Positions 33,623 to 42,691 are shown, numbered from the stretch's first letter. The stretch: 64,000 bases of DNA from Pseudoroseicyclus tamaricis (GCF_012070395.1 NZ_JAAFYS010000001.1:164001-228000); one strand, 5' to 3'. The notes: generated by a model from the sequence alone, not told the origin. Program-made: numbers and translations.

Positions 33623-34906
33623 TCAGCCCCCGTCCGCCGGTGGCAGGACGGCCTGCAGGTGGCAGGCCAGCCGCTCCATCGCCTCGGCCCCCTGAGAGGT
33701 GACGGACCACGCGGCATGGGCCATCAGCGCTGCCTTGTCGGGCATCAGCAGCGCCTCGACCATGCGGCCGAGATCGTCGCCCGATGTCGCCACGCGGGCG
33801 GCGCCGGCGCGGGCGAGGCGGCGGTAGGCGGCGTCATGCGGTTCGGTGCGGATGCCGTGCAGCAAGGCGGAGCCCATGGCCGCCGGCTCGAACGGGTGGC
33901 GCCCGCCGCCGCGGCTCAGCGTGCCGCCGAGATAGGTGAGCGTCGCCATCCGGTACCACAGGCCGAGGTCGCTCGGCCCGTCGGCGAGGCAGACCTCCGT
34001 CGCCTCCCCCGGCTCCTGCCCCGCGGCGCGGTCGGCGACGCTCATCCCCTCGGCGCGGAAGGCGCGGGCGAAGCTGGCGGCCTCGCGGGGCTCGGCGGGA
34101 GAGATGGCGAGCAGCAGCCGGTGGGTGGCCCGGGTGGCGCGGCGCTGGGCGGCGACGAGCGAGGGGATCTCGGACGCCGGTGTCTCCGCCGCCAGCCAGA
34201 CGGGGCGGGGGCCGATGGCCTCCGACACTTCCTCCAATTCGGCCCGGCTGCAGGGCAGGATGGGCGGGGCGGGGACGAGGGCGCCGATGGGCTCCGCCGA
34301 CGTGGCGCCGGCGCGCAGCAGGTCCGCGACCTGCGCGCGCTCCTCCGCCAGCACGAGGTCGAAGAGCGAGAGGATCGCGCGGGAGAGGCCCGGCAGCGCC
34401 CACCAGCGCCGCCCGGAGCCGAGGCGGGCCCCTGCGGGGACGAGGAGGCGCGGCATCGTCCCCGCCCCCGCCAGCTCGGCGAGGAGGGCGGGCCGCTCCG
34501 GCGGGCCGAACCAGACGAGCGCGTCCGGCTGCCATCGGGCGAGGAAGCCGCGCGCCTCGGCGCGGCTGTCCGCCGGGGCGGGGGCGGTGAGCGGGGTGGG
34601 GCCGGGAAGCGACTTGGAGCGCGGCAGGTCGCCGGTGCAGAGGAGCACCGGCACCCCGTCGCCGCCGGCCTCGGCCCGGTTGGCGAGGTGCGCGGCGAAG
34701 CCGGCCAGTGCCTCGCCCGCCTCCTCCCCCTCGGCATGGAGCCAGACGAGCCGGCCCGGCGGGCGCTCCGCGGCCTCGGGTGTGCCCGGCGGCGCGGCTT
34801 CGGCAGCCGCACCGTCGGCCCCCGCGGCCGGACGGCCGGGCGCGGCCCGACGGAGCGCCAGGTAGGCGCTCAGCGGCAGGGGCGTCTTCGGGGTCGGGGT
34901 GGTCAG
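33623..34906 (-). CDS. KDO transferase-like glycosyltransferase, CTG start
   Basis: GT30/WaaA-like protein that should add KDO to lipid IVA. The best start is CTG at 34906: GAGGAG lies five bases upstream, it overlaps the DUF4170 stop as CTGA, and the product then opens LSAYLALRR like relatives; no ATG or GTG lies nearby. The 427 residues have an Ala-rich N-terminus, the N-domain [13 protein letters not shown] (about 55-67) and the C-terminal [20 protein letters not shown] (about 345-365), which matches the nucleotide-sugar motif. The N-terminal catalytic S-x-G-E is not evident, so activity is uncertain. Confidence 0.82.
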   Translation of the reverse strand: MTTPTPKTPLPLSAYLALRRAAPGRPAAGADGAAAEAAPPGTPEAAERPPGRLVWLHAEGEEAGEALAGFAAHLANRAEAGGDGVPVLLCTGDLPRSKSLPGPTPLTAPAPADSRAEARGFLARWQPDALVWFGPPERPALLAELAGAGTMPRLLVPAGARLGSGRRWWALPGLSRAILSLFDLVLAEERAQVADLLRAGATSAEPIGALVPAPPILPCSRAELEEVSEAIGPRPVWLAAETPASEIPSLVAAQRRATRATHRLLLAISPAEPREAASFARAFRAEGMSVADRAAGQEPGEATEVCLADGPSDLGLWYRMATLTYLGGTLSRGGGRHPFEPAAMGSALLHGIRTEPHDAAYRRLARAGAARVATSGDDLGRMVEALLMPDKAALMAHAAWSVTSQGAEAMERLACHLQAVLPPADGG

Positions 34907-35148
34907 CCCAGCTCCTCGGTCGGCGAGGCCGGCGTCTGCTCGTCGCGGAGGCGATGCAGGTGGGCGATGAAGTAGCGCATGTGGGCATTGTCGACCGTGC
35001 GCTGCGCCTCGGCCTTCCAGGCGTTGTAGGCGGTCGCGTAGTCCGGGAACATGCCGACGATGTGGATGTCGTCGACATCGCGGAAGACGTTCTTCTGCGG
35101 ATCGACGAGCTCGCCGCCGAAGACCAGGTGGAGACGCTGCGTTGGCAT
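34903..35148 (-). CDS. DUF4170 small protein
   Basis: Eighty-one residues, MPTQRLHLVFGGELVDPQKN at the start, then FRDVDDIHIVGMFPDYATAYNAWKA and a tail ending TEELG. This small protein family is commonly found just before kdtA/lpxK in alphaproteobacteria; its function is unknown. ATG at 35148 follows AAAGGAG. Its stop codon overlaps the putative CTG start of the KDO-transferase-like gene, so the two are probably co-translated. Confidence 0.88.
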   Translation of the reverse strand: MPTQRLHLVFGGELVDPQKNVFRDVDDIHIVGMFPDYATAYNAWKAEAQRTVDNAHMRYFIAHLHRLRDEQTPASPTEELG

Positions 35149-35246
35149 GGGGGCTCCTTTCGCTGTCGGCCGCATACCTAGGCCGCCGAAGTGTCAGCGG
35201 CAAGCGGGGAGGGGTGCGGAGCGGTGGAGCGACGTTGGAGCTGGGG

Positions 35247-35289
35247 CCCGCGCGCGGAATCAAGGCCGCAGGCCGCCGCGCGACCGTCG
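35247..35289 (+). repeat. Truncated palindromic element, copy 4
   Basis: Only the leader CGCGCGGAATCAAGGCCGC and the first part of the left arm (CCGCCGCGCGA) remain; the rest is missing and a REP follows at 35311. Looks like a deletion or an insertion-related loss. Confidence 0.6.
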
Positions 35290-35310
35290 TGCATTTGGCG
35301 GGCCGGGAAT

Positions 35311-35333
35311 GGTGGGTTGGAAACCCACCCTAC
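35311..35333 (-). repeat. REP hairpin, GTAGGGTGGG type
   Basis: GGTGGGTTGGAAACCCACC then CTAC, placed where the interior of element copy 4 would have been. Confidence 0.75.
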
Positions 35334-35404
35334 GGGGCGTCGCTCGGGCCGGAAGCACCCGAAGACTCAGCCGCCGCTCTTCCCCCCGCGCGGAATCAAG
35401 CCGC

Positions 35405-35556
35405 AGGCGCCGCGCGAGCGCCGGCCCGTCCCGGCGGGCTGGCGCTCTGGATGGGCTTGGTGCTTCGCTCGGAGCGGGGAGGGGCTTGGCGGGCATAAAG
35501 CGCGCCGCTCGACCGTTGCAGCGCCACCCCACGGGCCGGCGTGCGGCGGTAGCGCT
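35405..35556 (+). repeat. ~150-bp palindromic element, copy 5
   Basis: Arms GCGAGCGCCGGCCCGT and ACGGGCCGGCGTGC share a compensatory C-to-T/A-to-G pair change (CGGCCCG/CGGGCCG instead of CTGCCCG/CGGGCAG), which preserves pairing. Interior GGCGGGCATAAAGCGCGC is intact. Confidence 0.8.
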
Positions 35557-35606
35557 TGGGGCAGCTTCTCCCAATGTGAGAGCGGGTGCCCAGCAGGCAG
35601 CGGAGC

Positions 35607-35629
35607 GGTGGGTTGAAAACCCACCCTAC
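35607..35629 (-). repeat. REP hairpin, GTAGGGTGGG type
   Basis: GGTGGGTTGAAAACCCACC with CTAC tail, 46 bases before the TerB-like gene end. Confidence 0.75.
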
Positions 35630-35674
35630 GGCCGGGTGCCAGGATGGCCGGCGGGGTACCGCCAGGCCTCCCCC

Positions 35675-36094
35675 TCAGAGGCTCTGGTACCGCGCCTTCG
35701 CGCCGCGCTCGATGGCGGCGGCGTGGAGGCGGTCGATGCTCAGCTCGAAGCGCACCTCCTCCAGCATCCGAGCCTCGACCTGGCCGATCTGGCCGTCCGC
35801 CGCGGCGACGTCGCAGGCCAGCGCGTAGGCCGTCTCGAAGAGCCGCTCCGGCAGGGCGTCGCGGATCAGGCCGAAGAGCGCGTCGAGCCCGTCCTCCTGC
35901 TCCAGGAGCTCGAAGACCGTCTGGCTCACGCGCGGCACGCCGGCGTTGTCGTAGTCCGCGAAGATCGGCAGGTGATCGAGGATGTTCTGGATCTGCAGAA
36001 GCTCCGCCGTGCGGATCGTCTCGTCCGAGGCGGAGACGGCGATCATCAGCGCCACCAGCGCATCGGCGGGCGTCAGGGGGCTGTCATCGGTCAT
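35675..36094 (-). CDS. TerB-like (tellurite resistance TerB family) protein
   Basis: All-helical 139-residue cytoplasmic protein. Pattern ADALVALMIAVSASDETIRTAEL (about 9-31) and ALACDVAAADGQIGQVEARML (about 95-116) shows the two acidic SASDE/AADGQI loops of TerB/DjlA-type domains, which may bind metal. Its link to tellurite resistance is only by family name. ATG at 36094 has GGAGGAGA just upstream; an ATG nine codons earlier is not supported. Divergent from lysS, with 92 bases between. Confidence 0.85.
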   Translation of the reverse strand: MTDDSPLTPADALVALMIAVSASDETIRTAELLQIQNILDHLPIFADYDNAGVPRVSQTVFELLEQEDGLDALFGLIRDALPERLFETAYALACDVAAADGQIGQVEARMLEEVRFELSIDRLHAAAIERGAKARYQSL

Positions 36095-36186
36095 CTGGTC
36101 TCCTCCGGGTCTATTGCCCATTTATTGACGGCCCCCCCGCCCCGCAATAGGAACCCGGCGCCGACCTGCGGCAGATGGAGTGAATG

Positions 36187-37773
36187 ATGGCGGATCTCAG
36201 AGACGTGGCGATGGACAGCAAGGCCTGGCCCTTCCAGGAGGCCCGCGCCCTGCTCAAACGCTATGAGACGGCTCCGCCCGAGAAGGGCCACGTGCTGTTC
36301 GAGACCGGCTACGGCCCCTCCGGCCTGCCGCATATCGGTACCTTCGGCGAAGTGCTGCGCACCACCATGGTGCGCCGCGCCTTCGAGGTGATCTCCGACA
36401 TCCCGACGCGGCTCGTCTCGTTCTCGGACGATCTCGACGGACTCCGCAAGGTGCCCGACAACGTCCCGAACCCCGAGGCGATGGCCGAGAGCCTGCAGAA
36501 GCCGCTGACCTCGGTGCCCGACCCGTTCGGCACCCATGCCAGTTTCGGCGATCACAACAACGCCATGCTGCAGCGCTTTCTCGATACGTTCGGCTTCGAG
36601 TACGAGTTCGTCTCGGCGCGCGATTTCTACCGCTCGGGCCGCTTCGACGAGACGCTGCTGCTGGCCGCCGAGCGCTATGACGCGCTGATGGATGTGATGC
36701 TGAAATCGCTCCGCGACGAGCGCCAGCAGACCTATTCGATCTTCCTGCCGATCAGCCCGACGACGGGGCGCGTGCTCTACGTGCCGATGAAGAATGTCGA
36801 CGGCGCGAAGGGCGAGATCACCTTCGACGACGAGGACGGCACCGAGACGACGCTGCCCGTCACCGGCGGCAACGTGAAGCTGCAATGGAAGCCCGATTTC
36901 GGCGCCCGCTGGGCGGCGCTCGGCGTCGACTGGGAGCCCTACGGCAAGGAGCATGCGCCGAACACGCCGATCTATTCCTCGATCTGCAGCATCCTCGGGG
37001 GCAAGCCGCCGCAGGTCTTCACCTACGAATTGTTCCTCGACGAAATCGGGCAGAAGATCTCGAAATCCAAGGGCAACGGCCTGACCATCGACGAATGGTT
37101 GACCTACGCCGCGACGGATTCGCTCAGCTACTACATGTACCAGAAGCCGAAGACGGCGAAGCGCCTGACATGGGACGTGATCCCCAAGGCGGTGGACGAA
37201 TACCACCAGCAGCTGCGCGCCTATGCCGATCAGGAGCCGGCGCAGCGGCTGGCCAACCCGGCCTTCCACATCCACGGGCACAACGTGCCGGCCTCGACGA
37301 TGGTCGTCTCCTTCGCGATGCTGCTCAACCTCGCCTCCGTCGCCGGGGCGGAGGATAAGGAGACGCTCTGGGGCTTCATCCGCCGCTATGCGCCGGAGGC
37401 CAGCGCCGAGGGGAACCCCGATCTCGACGCCGCCGCCGGCTTCGCCGTGCGCTACTACCAGGATTTCGTGAAGCCCGCGAAGACCTACCGGATGCCGGAC
37501 GACACCGAGCGCGCGGCGATGGAAGACCTCCTCGCCCGGCTGGAAGGCTGGGAGGGCGCGGCGGACCCGGAGGCCCTGCAGAGCATGGTCTTCGCCGTCG
37601 GCAAGGAGGCCGGCTTCGAGCCGCTCCGCGCGTGGTTCAAGGCGCTCTACGAGGTGCTGCTGGGGGCCAGCGAGGGGCCGCGCTTCGGCGGGTTCATCGC
37701 GCTCTACGGCGTCGAGGAGACCAAGGCGCTGATCGTGCGCGCCCTCAAGGGAGAGCTGGGTCAGGAGGCCTGA
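36187..37773 (+). CDS. lysS: Class I lysyl-tRNA synthetase
   Basis: Charges tRNA-Lys using the class I fold, the archaeal-type enzyme that alphaproteobacteria use instead of class II LysRS. The 528 residues have the HIGH-like [10 protein letters not shown] (43-52), the KMSKS-like KISKSKGNG (near 291) and a C-terminal helical anticodon-binding region. ATG ATG occurs at 36184/36187; the second is six bases from GGAG and was chosen. Its 3' end overlaps the convergent CHAD gene by 13 bases. Confidence 0.95.
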   Translation: MADLRDVAMDSKAWPFQEARALLKRYETAPPEKGHVLFETGYGPSGLPHIGTFGEVLRTTMVRRAFEVISDIPTRLVSFSDDLDGLRKVPDNVPNPEAMAESLQKPLTSVPDPFGTHASFGDHNNAMLQRFLDTFGFEYEFVSARDFYRSGRFDETLLLAAERYDALMDVMLKSLRDERQQTYSIFLPISPTTGRVLYVPMKNVDGAKGEITFDDEDGTETTLPVTGGNVKLQWKPDFGARWAALGVDWEPYGKEHAPNTPIYSSICSILGGKPPQVFTYELFLDEIGQKISKSKGNGLTIDEWLTYAATDSLSYYMYQKPKTAKRLTWDVIPKAVDEYHQQLRAYADQEPAQRLANPAFHIHGHNVPASTMVVSFAMLLNLASVAGAEDKETLWGFIRRYAPEASAEGNPDLDAAAGFAVRYYQDFVKPAKTYRMPDDTERAAMEDLLARLEGWEGAADPEALQSMVFAVGKEAGFEPLRAWFKALYEVLLGASEGPRFGGFIALYGVEETKALIVRALKGELGQEA

Positions 37774-38645
37774 GCCAGCCTCCACCACTTGCCCCAGCGC
37801 TTCGCCAGCGGGGCCGGCTTCTCGGCGAAGAGGCGGGCGCCGAGGGCAAGGGCCTTGCCGTCCAGCCGCCGCGCCTCGCCCTCCATCGCCTCGCGGAGCA
37901 GGGCCTCCTGCTCCTCGCCGAGGCCCGCGCTGGCGATCTGGGTTGCCATCACGTCGAGGTCGTGGCGATCCCCCAGAAGATCCGAGAGGCGGCTGGCGGC
38001 GGCGATGTGCGGCGCCATGACCTCCGGCCAGACCGGTTCCAGCAGGCGGGCGTGGTACCAGTGGTACTTGGCGCGCTTGCGCCACTCGTGCAGGTCGTCG
38101 CCGTCGCGGCTCTTGCGGGCCGCCTTCATCGCCTCGCGGCCCCGCTCGTAGCTGAGCTGCAGGCCGGGGGAGAGGGCGGGCCAGCCGTCTTCCGTCAGTA
38201 ACCACGCGCCGGCCCGCTCCCGCGCGGCGTTGAGGCGCAGGCGGCACTCGTCGATTCGGCCGTCGGCCTCCGGGTGCTCCCTTGCCGCGTCCCGCGCCTC
38301 CTCGAGGTGGCGGCGCAGGCCGAGGGTGCGGCGGCCGTCCAGCGTGTCGAGGGCAACGACGCGGCCGTAGCTCTCCAGCACCGCGGCACTGTCGCGGAGC
38401 GGGGCGAGGACGCGGGCGGCATCGCGGAAGGCGACGTTCTCCGCCGCGTAATCGGGGAAGGCGGGGCGGACGAGCCGGACGAGGCCGCGCAGCTTCTTCA
38501 GCCGCTTGCGCACGTCATGCACGGCCGCCTCGCGGGGCATCTCCTCGCTCTGAAGGGAGGCCAGCGCCTTGCCGATCTGCTCGTCGGCCACCCGCCGCAG
38601 GAAGGCGGTGGCGGAGGCATCCGAGGGTTTCCAGCGATAGGCCAT
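37761..38645 (-). CDS. CHAD-domain protein
   Basis: A 294-residue all-alpha protein with the CHAD pattern: conserved His and basic residues in [21 protein letters not shown] (about 41-61) and [18 protein letters not shown] (about 182-199). CHAD domains bind inorganic polyphosphate through such basic surfaces; no CYTH catalytic domain is fused. A polyphosphate kinase 2 gene lies elsewhere in the window (50574-51494). Start at 38645; the longer frame upstream is GC-biased spacer. Convergent with lysS. Confidence 0.9.
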   Translation of the reverse strand: MAYRWKPSDASATAFLRRVADEQIGKALASLQSEEMPREAAVHDVRKRLKKLRGLVRLVRPAFPDYAAENVAFRDAARVLAPLRDSAAVLESYGRVVALDTLDGRRTLGLRRHLEEARDAAREHPEADGRIDECRLRLNAARERAGAWLLTEDGWPALSPGLQLSYERGREAMKAARKSRDGDDLHEWRKRAKYHWYHARLLEPVWPEVMAPHIAAASRLSDLLGDRHDLDVMATQIASAGLGEEQEALLREAMEGEARRLDGKALALGARLFAEKPAPLAKRWGKWWRLAQAS

Positions 38646-38743
38646 GACAGGCGAATGCCGCGCCGGTGCCGCGGGTTCCCCCGGGCGGCCGGAACCTGCG
38701 CGGCCGCGAAGGGGTTTCCGGGGCAGACAGACAGGAGGACGTG

Positions 38744-39370
38744 ATGGCGCAGGAGGACGTGGCGAAGGCCCTGATCGACGCCCAGGGCAGTCTCTATTCC
38801 GAGGAGATGGGCGCACATATCGAGCATGACACCCCGCAGGAGCTGTTCCACTGGCTCATCGGCGCGGTCATGCTCTCCGCCCGCATCAACGCCGGCAACG
38901 CGGTGGAGGGGGCGCGGGCGCTGCGCAAGAAGGGGCTGCACAAGATCGAGGCGATCCTGAAGGCCGACCGGGCGCAGATCGTCCGCGTGCTCAACCGCAA
39001 CGGCTATGCCCGCTACGACAAATCGACGGCGGATTACATTCGCGACAACGCGCGCTTCGTGGAGGAGGAGTACGGCGGCGACATCCGGGGGATGCGCGTG
39101 GCCGACCCGATGAAGGCGGTCCAGCGGATCAAGGGGATCGGCCCGGCGGGGGCGGAGATCTTCGCCCGCGAGGTGCAGCTGGTCTGGGACGAGCTCTACC
39201 CGGTGCTCGGCAAGCCGGGGGCGAAGGCCGCGACCGAGCTTGGCCTGCCGGAGGAGCCGGAGCGTCTGGCGGAGCTGGCCGGGAGCCGCGAGCGTTTCGT
39301 GCGGCTCGTCGCGGCGCTGACGCGCGCGGCGCTGGAGGGGCCGGCGGAGCAGGTGACGGCGGCACGCTGA
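38744..39370 (+). CDS. HhH-GPD family protein (endonuclease III-like)
   Basis: A 208-residue relative of base-excision DNA glycosylases. N-terminal helices (ELFHWLIGAVMLSARINAGNAV) resemble the EndoIII core and IKGIGPAGAEIF (about 127-138) is the helix-hairpin-helix. The lysine that bifunctional enzymes carry in GVGxKTA is replaced (GPAGA), and the C-terminal four-cysteine iron-sulfur loop is absent, so it would be at most a monofunctional glycosylase; an aspartate in VWDE could be the catalytic acid. Strong AGGAGG before ATG 38744. Confidence 0.82.
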   Translation: MAQEDVAKALIDAQGSLYSEEMGAHIEHDTPQELFHWLIGAVMLSARINAGNAVEGARALRKKGLHKIEAILKADRAQIVRVLNRNGYARYDKSTADYIRDNARFVEEEYGGDIRGMRVADPMKAVQRIKGIGPAGAEIFAREVQLVWDELYPVLGKPGAKAATELGLPEEPERLAELAGSRERFVRLVAALTRAALEGPAEQVTAAR

Positions 39371-39444
39371 GGCGGGAGACTTGAAACTCCGCGGGCGCGG
39401 GCCCCGTATCTTCCGTAGAGGAACCCTTATCGGAGGACCCTGCC

Positions 39445-39870
39445 ATGCCGCGCCGTTTCATTGCCGCCCTTGCGCTGGTGGTTGCCGTTGCCCTTGCGGG
39501 CTTCGGCGCCACGCCGGCCGCCGCCGAGGCGGAGGACGAGATCGAGGAGGTGATCACCAGCCAGCTCGATGCCTTCAACAGCCGGGATGTGGAGGCGGCG
39601 TGGCTTTTCGCCAGTCCGGGCATCCAGGCGATCTTCGGCGGGCCGGAGCGCTTCGGCCAGATGGTCGAGGAGGGCTACCCGATGGTCTGGACCTCGGAGG
39701 GCGCCCGCATGGCCGGCCAGCCGGATCTGGGGCCCGGCCTCTGGCAGGAGGTCTGGATCACCGACGCGGCCGGGGCCCTGCACGCGCTGGGCTACAAGAT
39801 GGTGCAGATCGACGGAGACTGGCGGATCGACGCCGTCGTGCTCCTTCCCCCGCCCGATCTCGGCGTCTGA
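39445..39870 (+). CDS. DUF4864 secreted protein
   Basis: A 141-residue exported protein: signal peptide ending TPAAAEA, then an SnoaL/NTF2-like domain (ITSQLDAFNSRDVEAAWLFASPGIQAIFGG, ... DGDWRIDAVVLL) matching the DUF4864 family. Such domains often bind small molecules, but no function is known. Preceded by GGAGGACC. A REP hairpin starts 25 bases after its stop. Confidence 0.88.
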   Translation: MPRRFIAALALVVAVALAGFGATPAAAEAEDEIEEVITSQLDAFNSRDVEAAWLFASPGIQAIFGGPERFGQMVEEGYPMVWTSEGARMAGQPDLGPGLWQEVWITDAAGALHALGYKMVQIDGDWRIDAVVLLPPPDLGV

Positions 39871-39894
39871 CGCCGCCGCTGCCGGGGGCGGCAC

Positions 39895-39917
39895 GTAGGG
39901 TGGGTTTTCAACCCACC
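39895..39917 (+). repeat. REP hairpin, GTAGGGTGGG type
   Basis: GTAG, GGTGGGTT, TTC loop, AACCCACC. Its partner at 40143 faces it across element copy 6, so the element is bracketed by inverted REPs. Confidence 0.8.
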
Positions 39918-39963
39918 TTCGCCCAACGGCTGCTCCCTTCTCCTCGCTCGGACCGCGCCAAAA

Positions 39964-40113
39964 TGCGCATGGCGAGCGCCTGCCCGTCCCGGCGGGCTGG
40001 CGCTCTGTCTGAGCTTGGTGCTCCGCCCGGGGCGGTGAGGGGCGTGGCCGGCATAAAGCGCGCAGCGGCAAGTCCGGAGCGCCACCCCACGGGCAGGCGC
40101 TCGCCCTGCGCCT
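39964..40113 (+). repeat. ~150-bp palindromic element, copy 6
   Basis: Best example for the arms: GGCGAGCGCCTGCCCGT at 39971-39987 is matched base for base by ACGGGCAGGCGCTCGCC at the right, with weaker pairing outward. Inner stem TGGCGCTC/GAGCGCCA is also kept. Fills most of the 302-base DUF4864-adh spacer. Confidence 0.85.
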
Positions 40114-40142
40114 GAGAGGGGAAAGCCCGGCATCGGGGGGAA

Positions 40143-40164
40143 GGTGGGTTGAAACCCACCCTAC
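40143..40164 (-). repeat. REP hairpin close to the adh stop
   Basis: GGTGGGTT, loop, AACCCACC, CTAC; eight bases from the stop codon of the dehydrogenase gene. Confidence 0.8.
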
Positions 40165-40172
40165 GGGCGCTT

Positions 40173-41255
40173 TCAGTCGAAGGTGATCACATTGCGGCGG
40201 GCGGAGCCGGAGCGGGAGGAGGCGATGGCCTCGTTGATCTCGTCCAGGCGCCAGCGGCGGGAGATGAGGCTGTCGAGCTGCAGGCGCCCCTGCAGGTAGA
40301 GATCCGCCAGCCAGGGGATGTCGCGCGCGATCACCGTGTCGCCCATCGCGGTGCCGCGGATCGACTGGCCGTCATAGGCCAGCGCCGTCGGCTCGTAGCT
40401 CGACTGGGCGCCCGTATGCGGCATGCCGACCACCAGCATCCGCCCGCGCGGGCCGAGGTAACGGGGGGCGCTGTCGAAGACGGGCAGGGCGCCGGTGGCG
40501 ACGAAGACGGCATCCGCGCCGCGGCCGAGGGCGGCGCGGGCGGCCTCCCACGGCTCCGGCTCGGCCGCGGAGACGAGATCGGTGGCGCCGAACTCCGCGG
40601 CGGCCTGCAGTTTCTCCTGCATCATGTCCACCGCGACGATCCGGCGGGCGCCGGCGAGGCGGGCGCCCTGGATGGCGTTGAGGCCGACGCCGCCGCAGCC
40701 GATGACCACCGCATCCTCCCCCGGCCGCAGCTTCGCCGCGTTCACCACCGCGCCGATGCCGGTGATGACGCCGCAGGCGAGGAGGGCCGCCGCCTCGAAG
40801 GGAATCGTCTCCGGCAGCTTCGCCACCTGCGACTGGTGAACCGTCACCGCCTCGGCGAAGGCGCCGGAGAACATCGCCTGGTAGACGGGCTGGCCGTCCT
40901 TCGTGATCGCCGGCGGGTGCGGGCCGGCCTTGTCCTCGCAATAGACCGGCGCGCCGGTGGCGCAGGTGGGGCAATGGCCGCAGGCGCGGATGAGCGTGAC
41001 GGCGACCCGGTCCCCCGGCGCCAACCCGGAGACTTCGGGGCCGACGGCGACCACCTCGCCCGCCGCCTCGTGCCCGTAGACGGCGGGCAGCGCGCCGCCC
41101 CACTTGCCGTCCATGAAGGTGATGTCCGACTGGCAGATGGCGACCGCGCCCATCTTTACCTGCACCTCGCCGGAGAGGGGGGCGCGCAGCTCCACCTCCT
41201 CGACGGAAAGGGGGGTGCCGAAGGCATGGCAGAGGGCGGCGCGGATGGTGGGCAT
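40173..41255 (-). CDS. Zinc-dependent alcohol dehydrogenase family protein
   Basis: Medium-chain dehydrogenase/reductase, 360 residues. Catalytic zinc ligands in AICQSDI (about 39) and GHEAAGEV (about 62); structural zinc cysteines in CGHCPTCATGAPVYC (about 90-104); Rossmann motif GCGGVGLNAI (about 182-191). It resembles class III-like alcohol dehydrogenases of alphaproteobacteria; the substrate cannot be assigned. ATG at 41255 follows AAGGAGA. It lies upstream of nothing on its strand; pcaC and pcaD precede it in the same direction. Confidence 0.92.
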   Translation of the reverse strand: MPTIRAALCHAFGTPLSVEEVELRAPLSGEVQVKMGAVAICQSDITFMDGKWGGALPAVYGHEAAGEVVAVGPEVSGLAPGDRVAVTLIRACGHCPTCATGAPVYCEDKAGPHPPAITKDGQPVYQAMFSGAFAEAVTVHQSQVAKLPETIPFEAAALLACGVITGIGAVVNAAKLRPGEDAVVIGCGGVGLNAIQGARLAGARRIVAVDMMQEKLQAAAEFGATDLVSAAEPEPWEAARAALGRGADAVFVATGALPVFDSAPRYLGPRGRMLVVGMPHTGAQSSYEPTALAYDGQSIRGTAMGDTVIARDIPWLADLYLQGRLQLDSLISRRWRLDEINEAIASSRSGSARRNVITFD

Positions 41256-41354
41256 GAGGTCTCTCCTTGTCTCGCGGCCCTTCTTTCGGGGACGGGCGGG
41301 CCGATGCTTGGCCCGGAGCGACGCGGGGCGTCGCGAAACGGCCGGCTTGCGGCA

Positions 41355-41411
41355 GGCGCCGGGGGCGCTTCGCCCCCCGGACCCCCAGAGAGTACTTCGA
41401 AAAGGGCGAGA
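41355..41411. repeat. GC hairpin plus GAGAGTACTTCGAAAAGGGC element
   Basis: GGGGGCGCTTCGCCCCC hairpin, then CGGACCCCCAGAGAGTACTTCGAAAAGG. This is the opposite orientation of the element at 50463-50513. Placed just after the pcaC stop, where it may end transcription. Confidence 0.55.
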
Positions 41412-41418
41412 GCAGGGC

Positions 41419-41814
41419 TCAGGCGGCGCCGTCCTCCTCCGCCCAGATCTCCTTGGCGATGCGGATGGCGGAGTTGGCGCGGGGCACGCCCGCATAGATG
41501 GCGACGTGGTGGAGGGCCTCGATGACATCGCTCCGGGAGGCGCCGGTGTTGTGGATCGCCTTGAGGTGCAGGCGCAGCTCCTCCTCGTTGCCGAGGGCCG
41601 CGAGGAGGGCGATCGTCAGCATGGAGCGCTCGCGGCGGGAGATGGCATCCGACGACCAGACATGGCCCCAGGCCGCCTCGGTGATCAGGTCGATGAAGCG
41701 GGCATCATGCTCGGAGCGCTTGGCGTCGGAGCGGGCGACATGCTCGGGGCCGAGCACCTCCGAGCGGGTCTGGCGCCCCTGGGCAAGGCGGTCGGGGCGG
41801 GGCGCGTCAGACAT
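41419..41814 (-). CDS. pcaC: 4-carboxymuconolactone decarboxylase
   Basis: Converts carboxymuconolactone to 3-oxoadipate enol-lactone in the protocatechuate branch of the beta-ketoadipate pathway. The 131 residues fit the CMD family: FIDLITEAAWGHVWSSDAIS, SMLTIALLAALGNEEELRLH and the C-terminal NTGASRSDVIEALHHVAIYAGVP. It has no cysteines, so it is the PcaC type rather than the peroxidase AhpD type. Its start overlaps the pcaD end by eight bases. pcaG, pcaH and pcaB are not in the window. Confidence 0.92.
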   Translation of the reverse strand: MSDAPRPDRLAQGRQTRSEVLGPEHVARSDAKRSEHDARFIDLITEAAWGHVWSSDAISRRERSMLTIALLAALGNEEELRLHLKAIHNTGASRSDVIEALHHVAIYAGVPRANSAIRIAKEIWAEEDGAA

Positions 41815-42604
41815 GGCCGTTCTCCTTGAGGAAGGCGGTGAGCAGGCCGGCATATTCGCGCGGCGCCTCGATCTGCGGCAAGTGCCCGGCGCCGCGGATC
41901 AGCGCCGTCTCCGCCCCCTCCACCAGCGCCACCGTCTCGCGGACGAGATCGGGCGGGGTGGCCTTGTCCTCCGACCCGGCGATGCCGAGGACGGGAAGGG
42001 TGAGCGTCGCGGTCGTTGCCCAGAAATCGGCATGGGAGATGGCGGCGCAGCAGCCGATGTAGCCCTCGACGGGGGTGCCGGTGAGGAGCGCCCGCCAGCG
42101 GGCCAGCTCGGGCGAGGCGCGAAAGCCGGCGGAGAACCAGCGCTCCATCACCCCGTCCGCCGCCGGCTCCAGCCCGCCCTTGCGGATGGCGGCGATGCGG
42201 TCGTCCCATAGCTGCGGCGTGCCGATCTTGGCGGCGGTGTTGGAGAGGACGAGGGCGGAGAGCAGGTCCCCCCGCTTGATCGCCAGCCCCTGCCCGATCA
42301 GCCCCCCGATGGAGAGGCCGACGAAGGTGGCGCCGCGCACCCCCCAGTCCTCGCAGACCGCCTCGGCATCCGAGACCAGCTGGCCCATGTGGTAGGGCGC
42401 CGGCGGGGCGGAGGAGCGGCCGTGGCCGCGCAGATCCCAGCGGATGAGGCGCAGCCCAGGGGGCAGGTGGGGGAGCAGCGGCTCCCAGACCGACAGATCC
42501 GTGCCGAGGGAATTGGCGAAGACCAGCGCGTGCCCGTCCTCGGGCCCCTCGGCGATGGAATGCAGCTGGATGCCTTCGCCCCGGTCGACGACCCGCTCTT
42601 CCAT
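41807..42604 (-). CDS. pcaD: 3-oxoadipate enol-lactonase
   Basis: Alpha/beta-hydrolase that opens 3-oxoadipate enol-lactone, the step after PcaC. The 265 residues have the oxyanion region ANSLGTDLSVWE, the nucleophile elbow GLSIGG (Ser about 96), an aspartate in GSEDKATPP (about 214) and the catalytic His in GAGHLPQIE (about 242). The start near 42604 follows GGAGGGCACGGT. Coupled to pcaC by overlap; together they are a partial catabolic set. Confidence 0.92.
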   Translation of the reverse strand: MEERVVDRGEGIQLHSIAEGPEDGHALVFANSLGTDLSVWEPLLPHLPPGLRLIRWDLRGHGRSSAPPAPYHMGQLVSDAEAVCEDWGVRGATFVGLSIGGLIGQGLAIKRGDLLSALVLSNTAAKIGTPQLWDDRIAAIRKGGLEPAADGVMERWFSAGFRASPELARWRALLTGTPVEGYIGCCAAISHADFWATTATLTLPVLGIAGSEDKATPPDLVRETVALVEGAETALIRGAGHLPQIEAPREYAGLLTAFLKENGHV

Positions 42605-42691
42605 ACCGTGCCCTCCCGTTTGGAGCGTTCTAGCGCCCCGGTCTGGCTGCGGAAAGGCTGAATGGCGGCGGCGGCAGGCTTGGGGGCCGAC

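Larger units (their letters stand above)
35149..35674. other. Non-coding spacer with repeats
   Basis: 526 bases between the DUF4170 gene and the TerB-like gene. It contains a truncated and a full ~150-bp element and two REP hairpins; frames through it are repeat-derived Arg/Ala-rich strings. No gene seen. Confidence 0.8.

Noticed and set aside
35675-36094. Tellurite-resistance operon
   Set aside because: Only a single TerB-like gene; no terA, terC, terD or terE around it.
40173-42604. Complete beta-ketoadipate operon
   Set aside because: Only pcaC and pcaD are present; the adjacent dehydrogenase is not part of that pathway and pcaGHB are missing.
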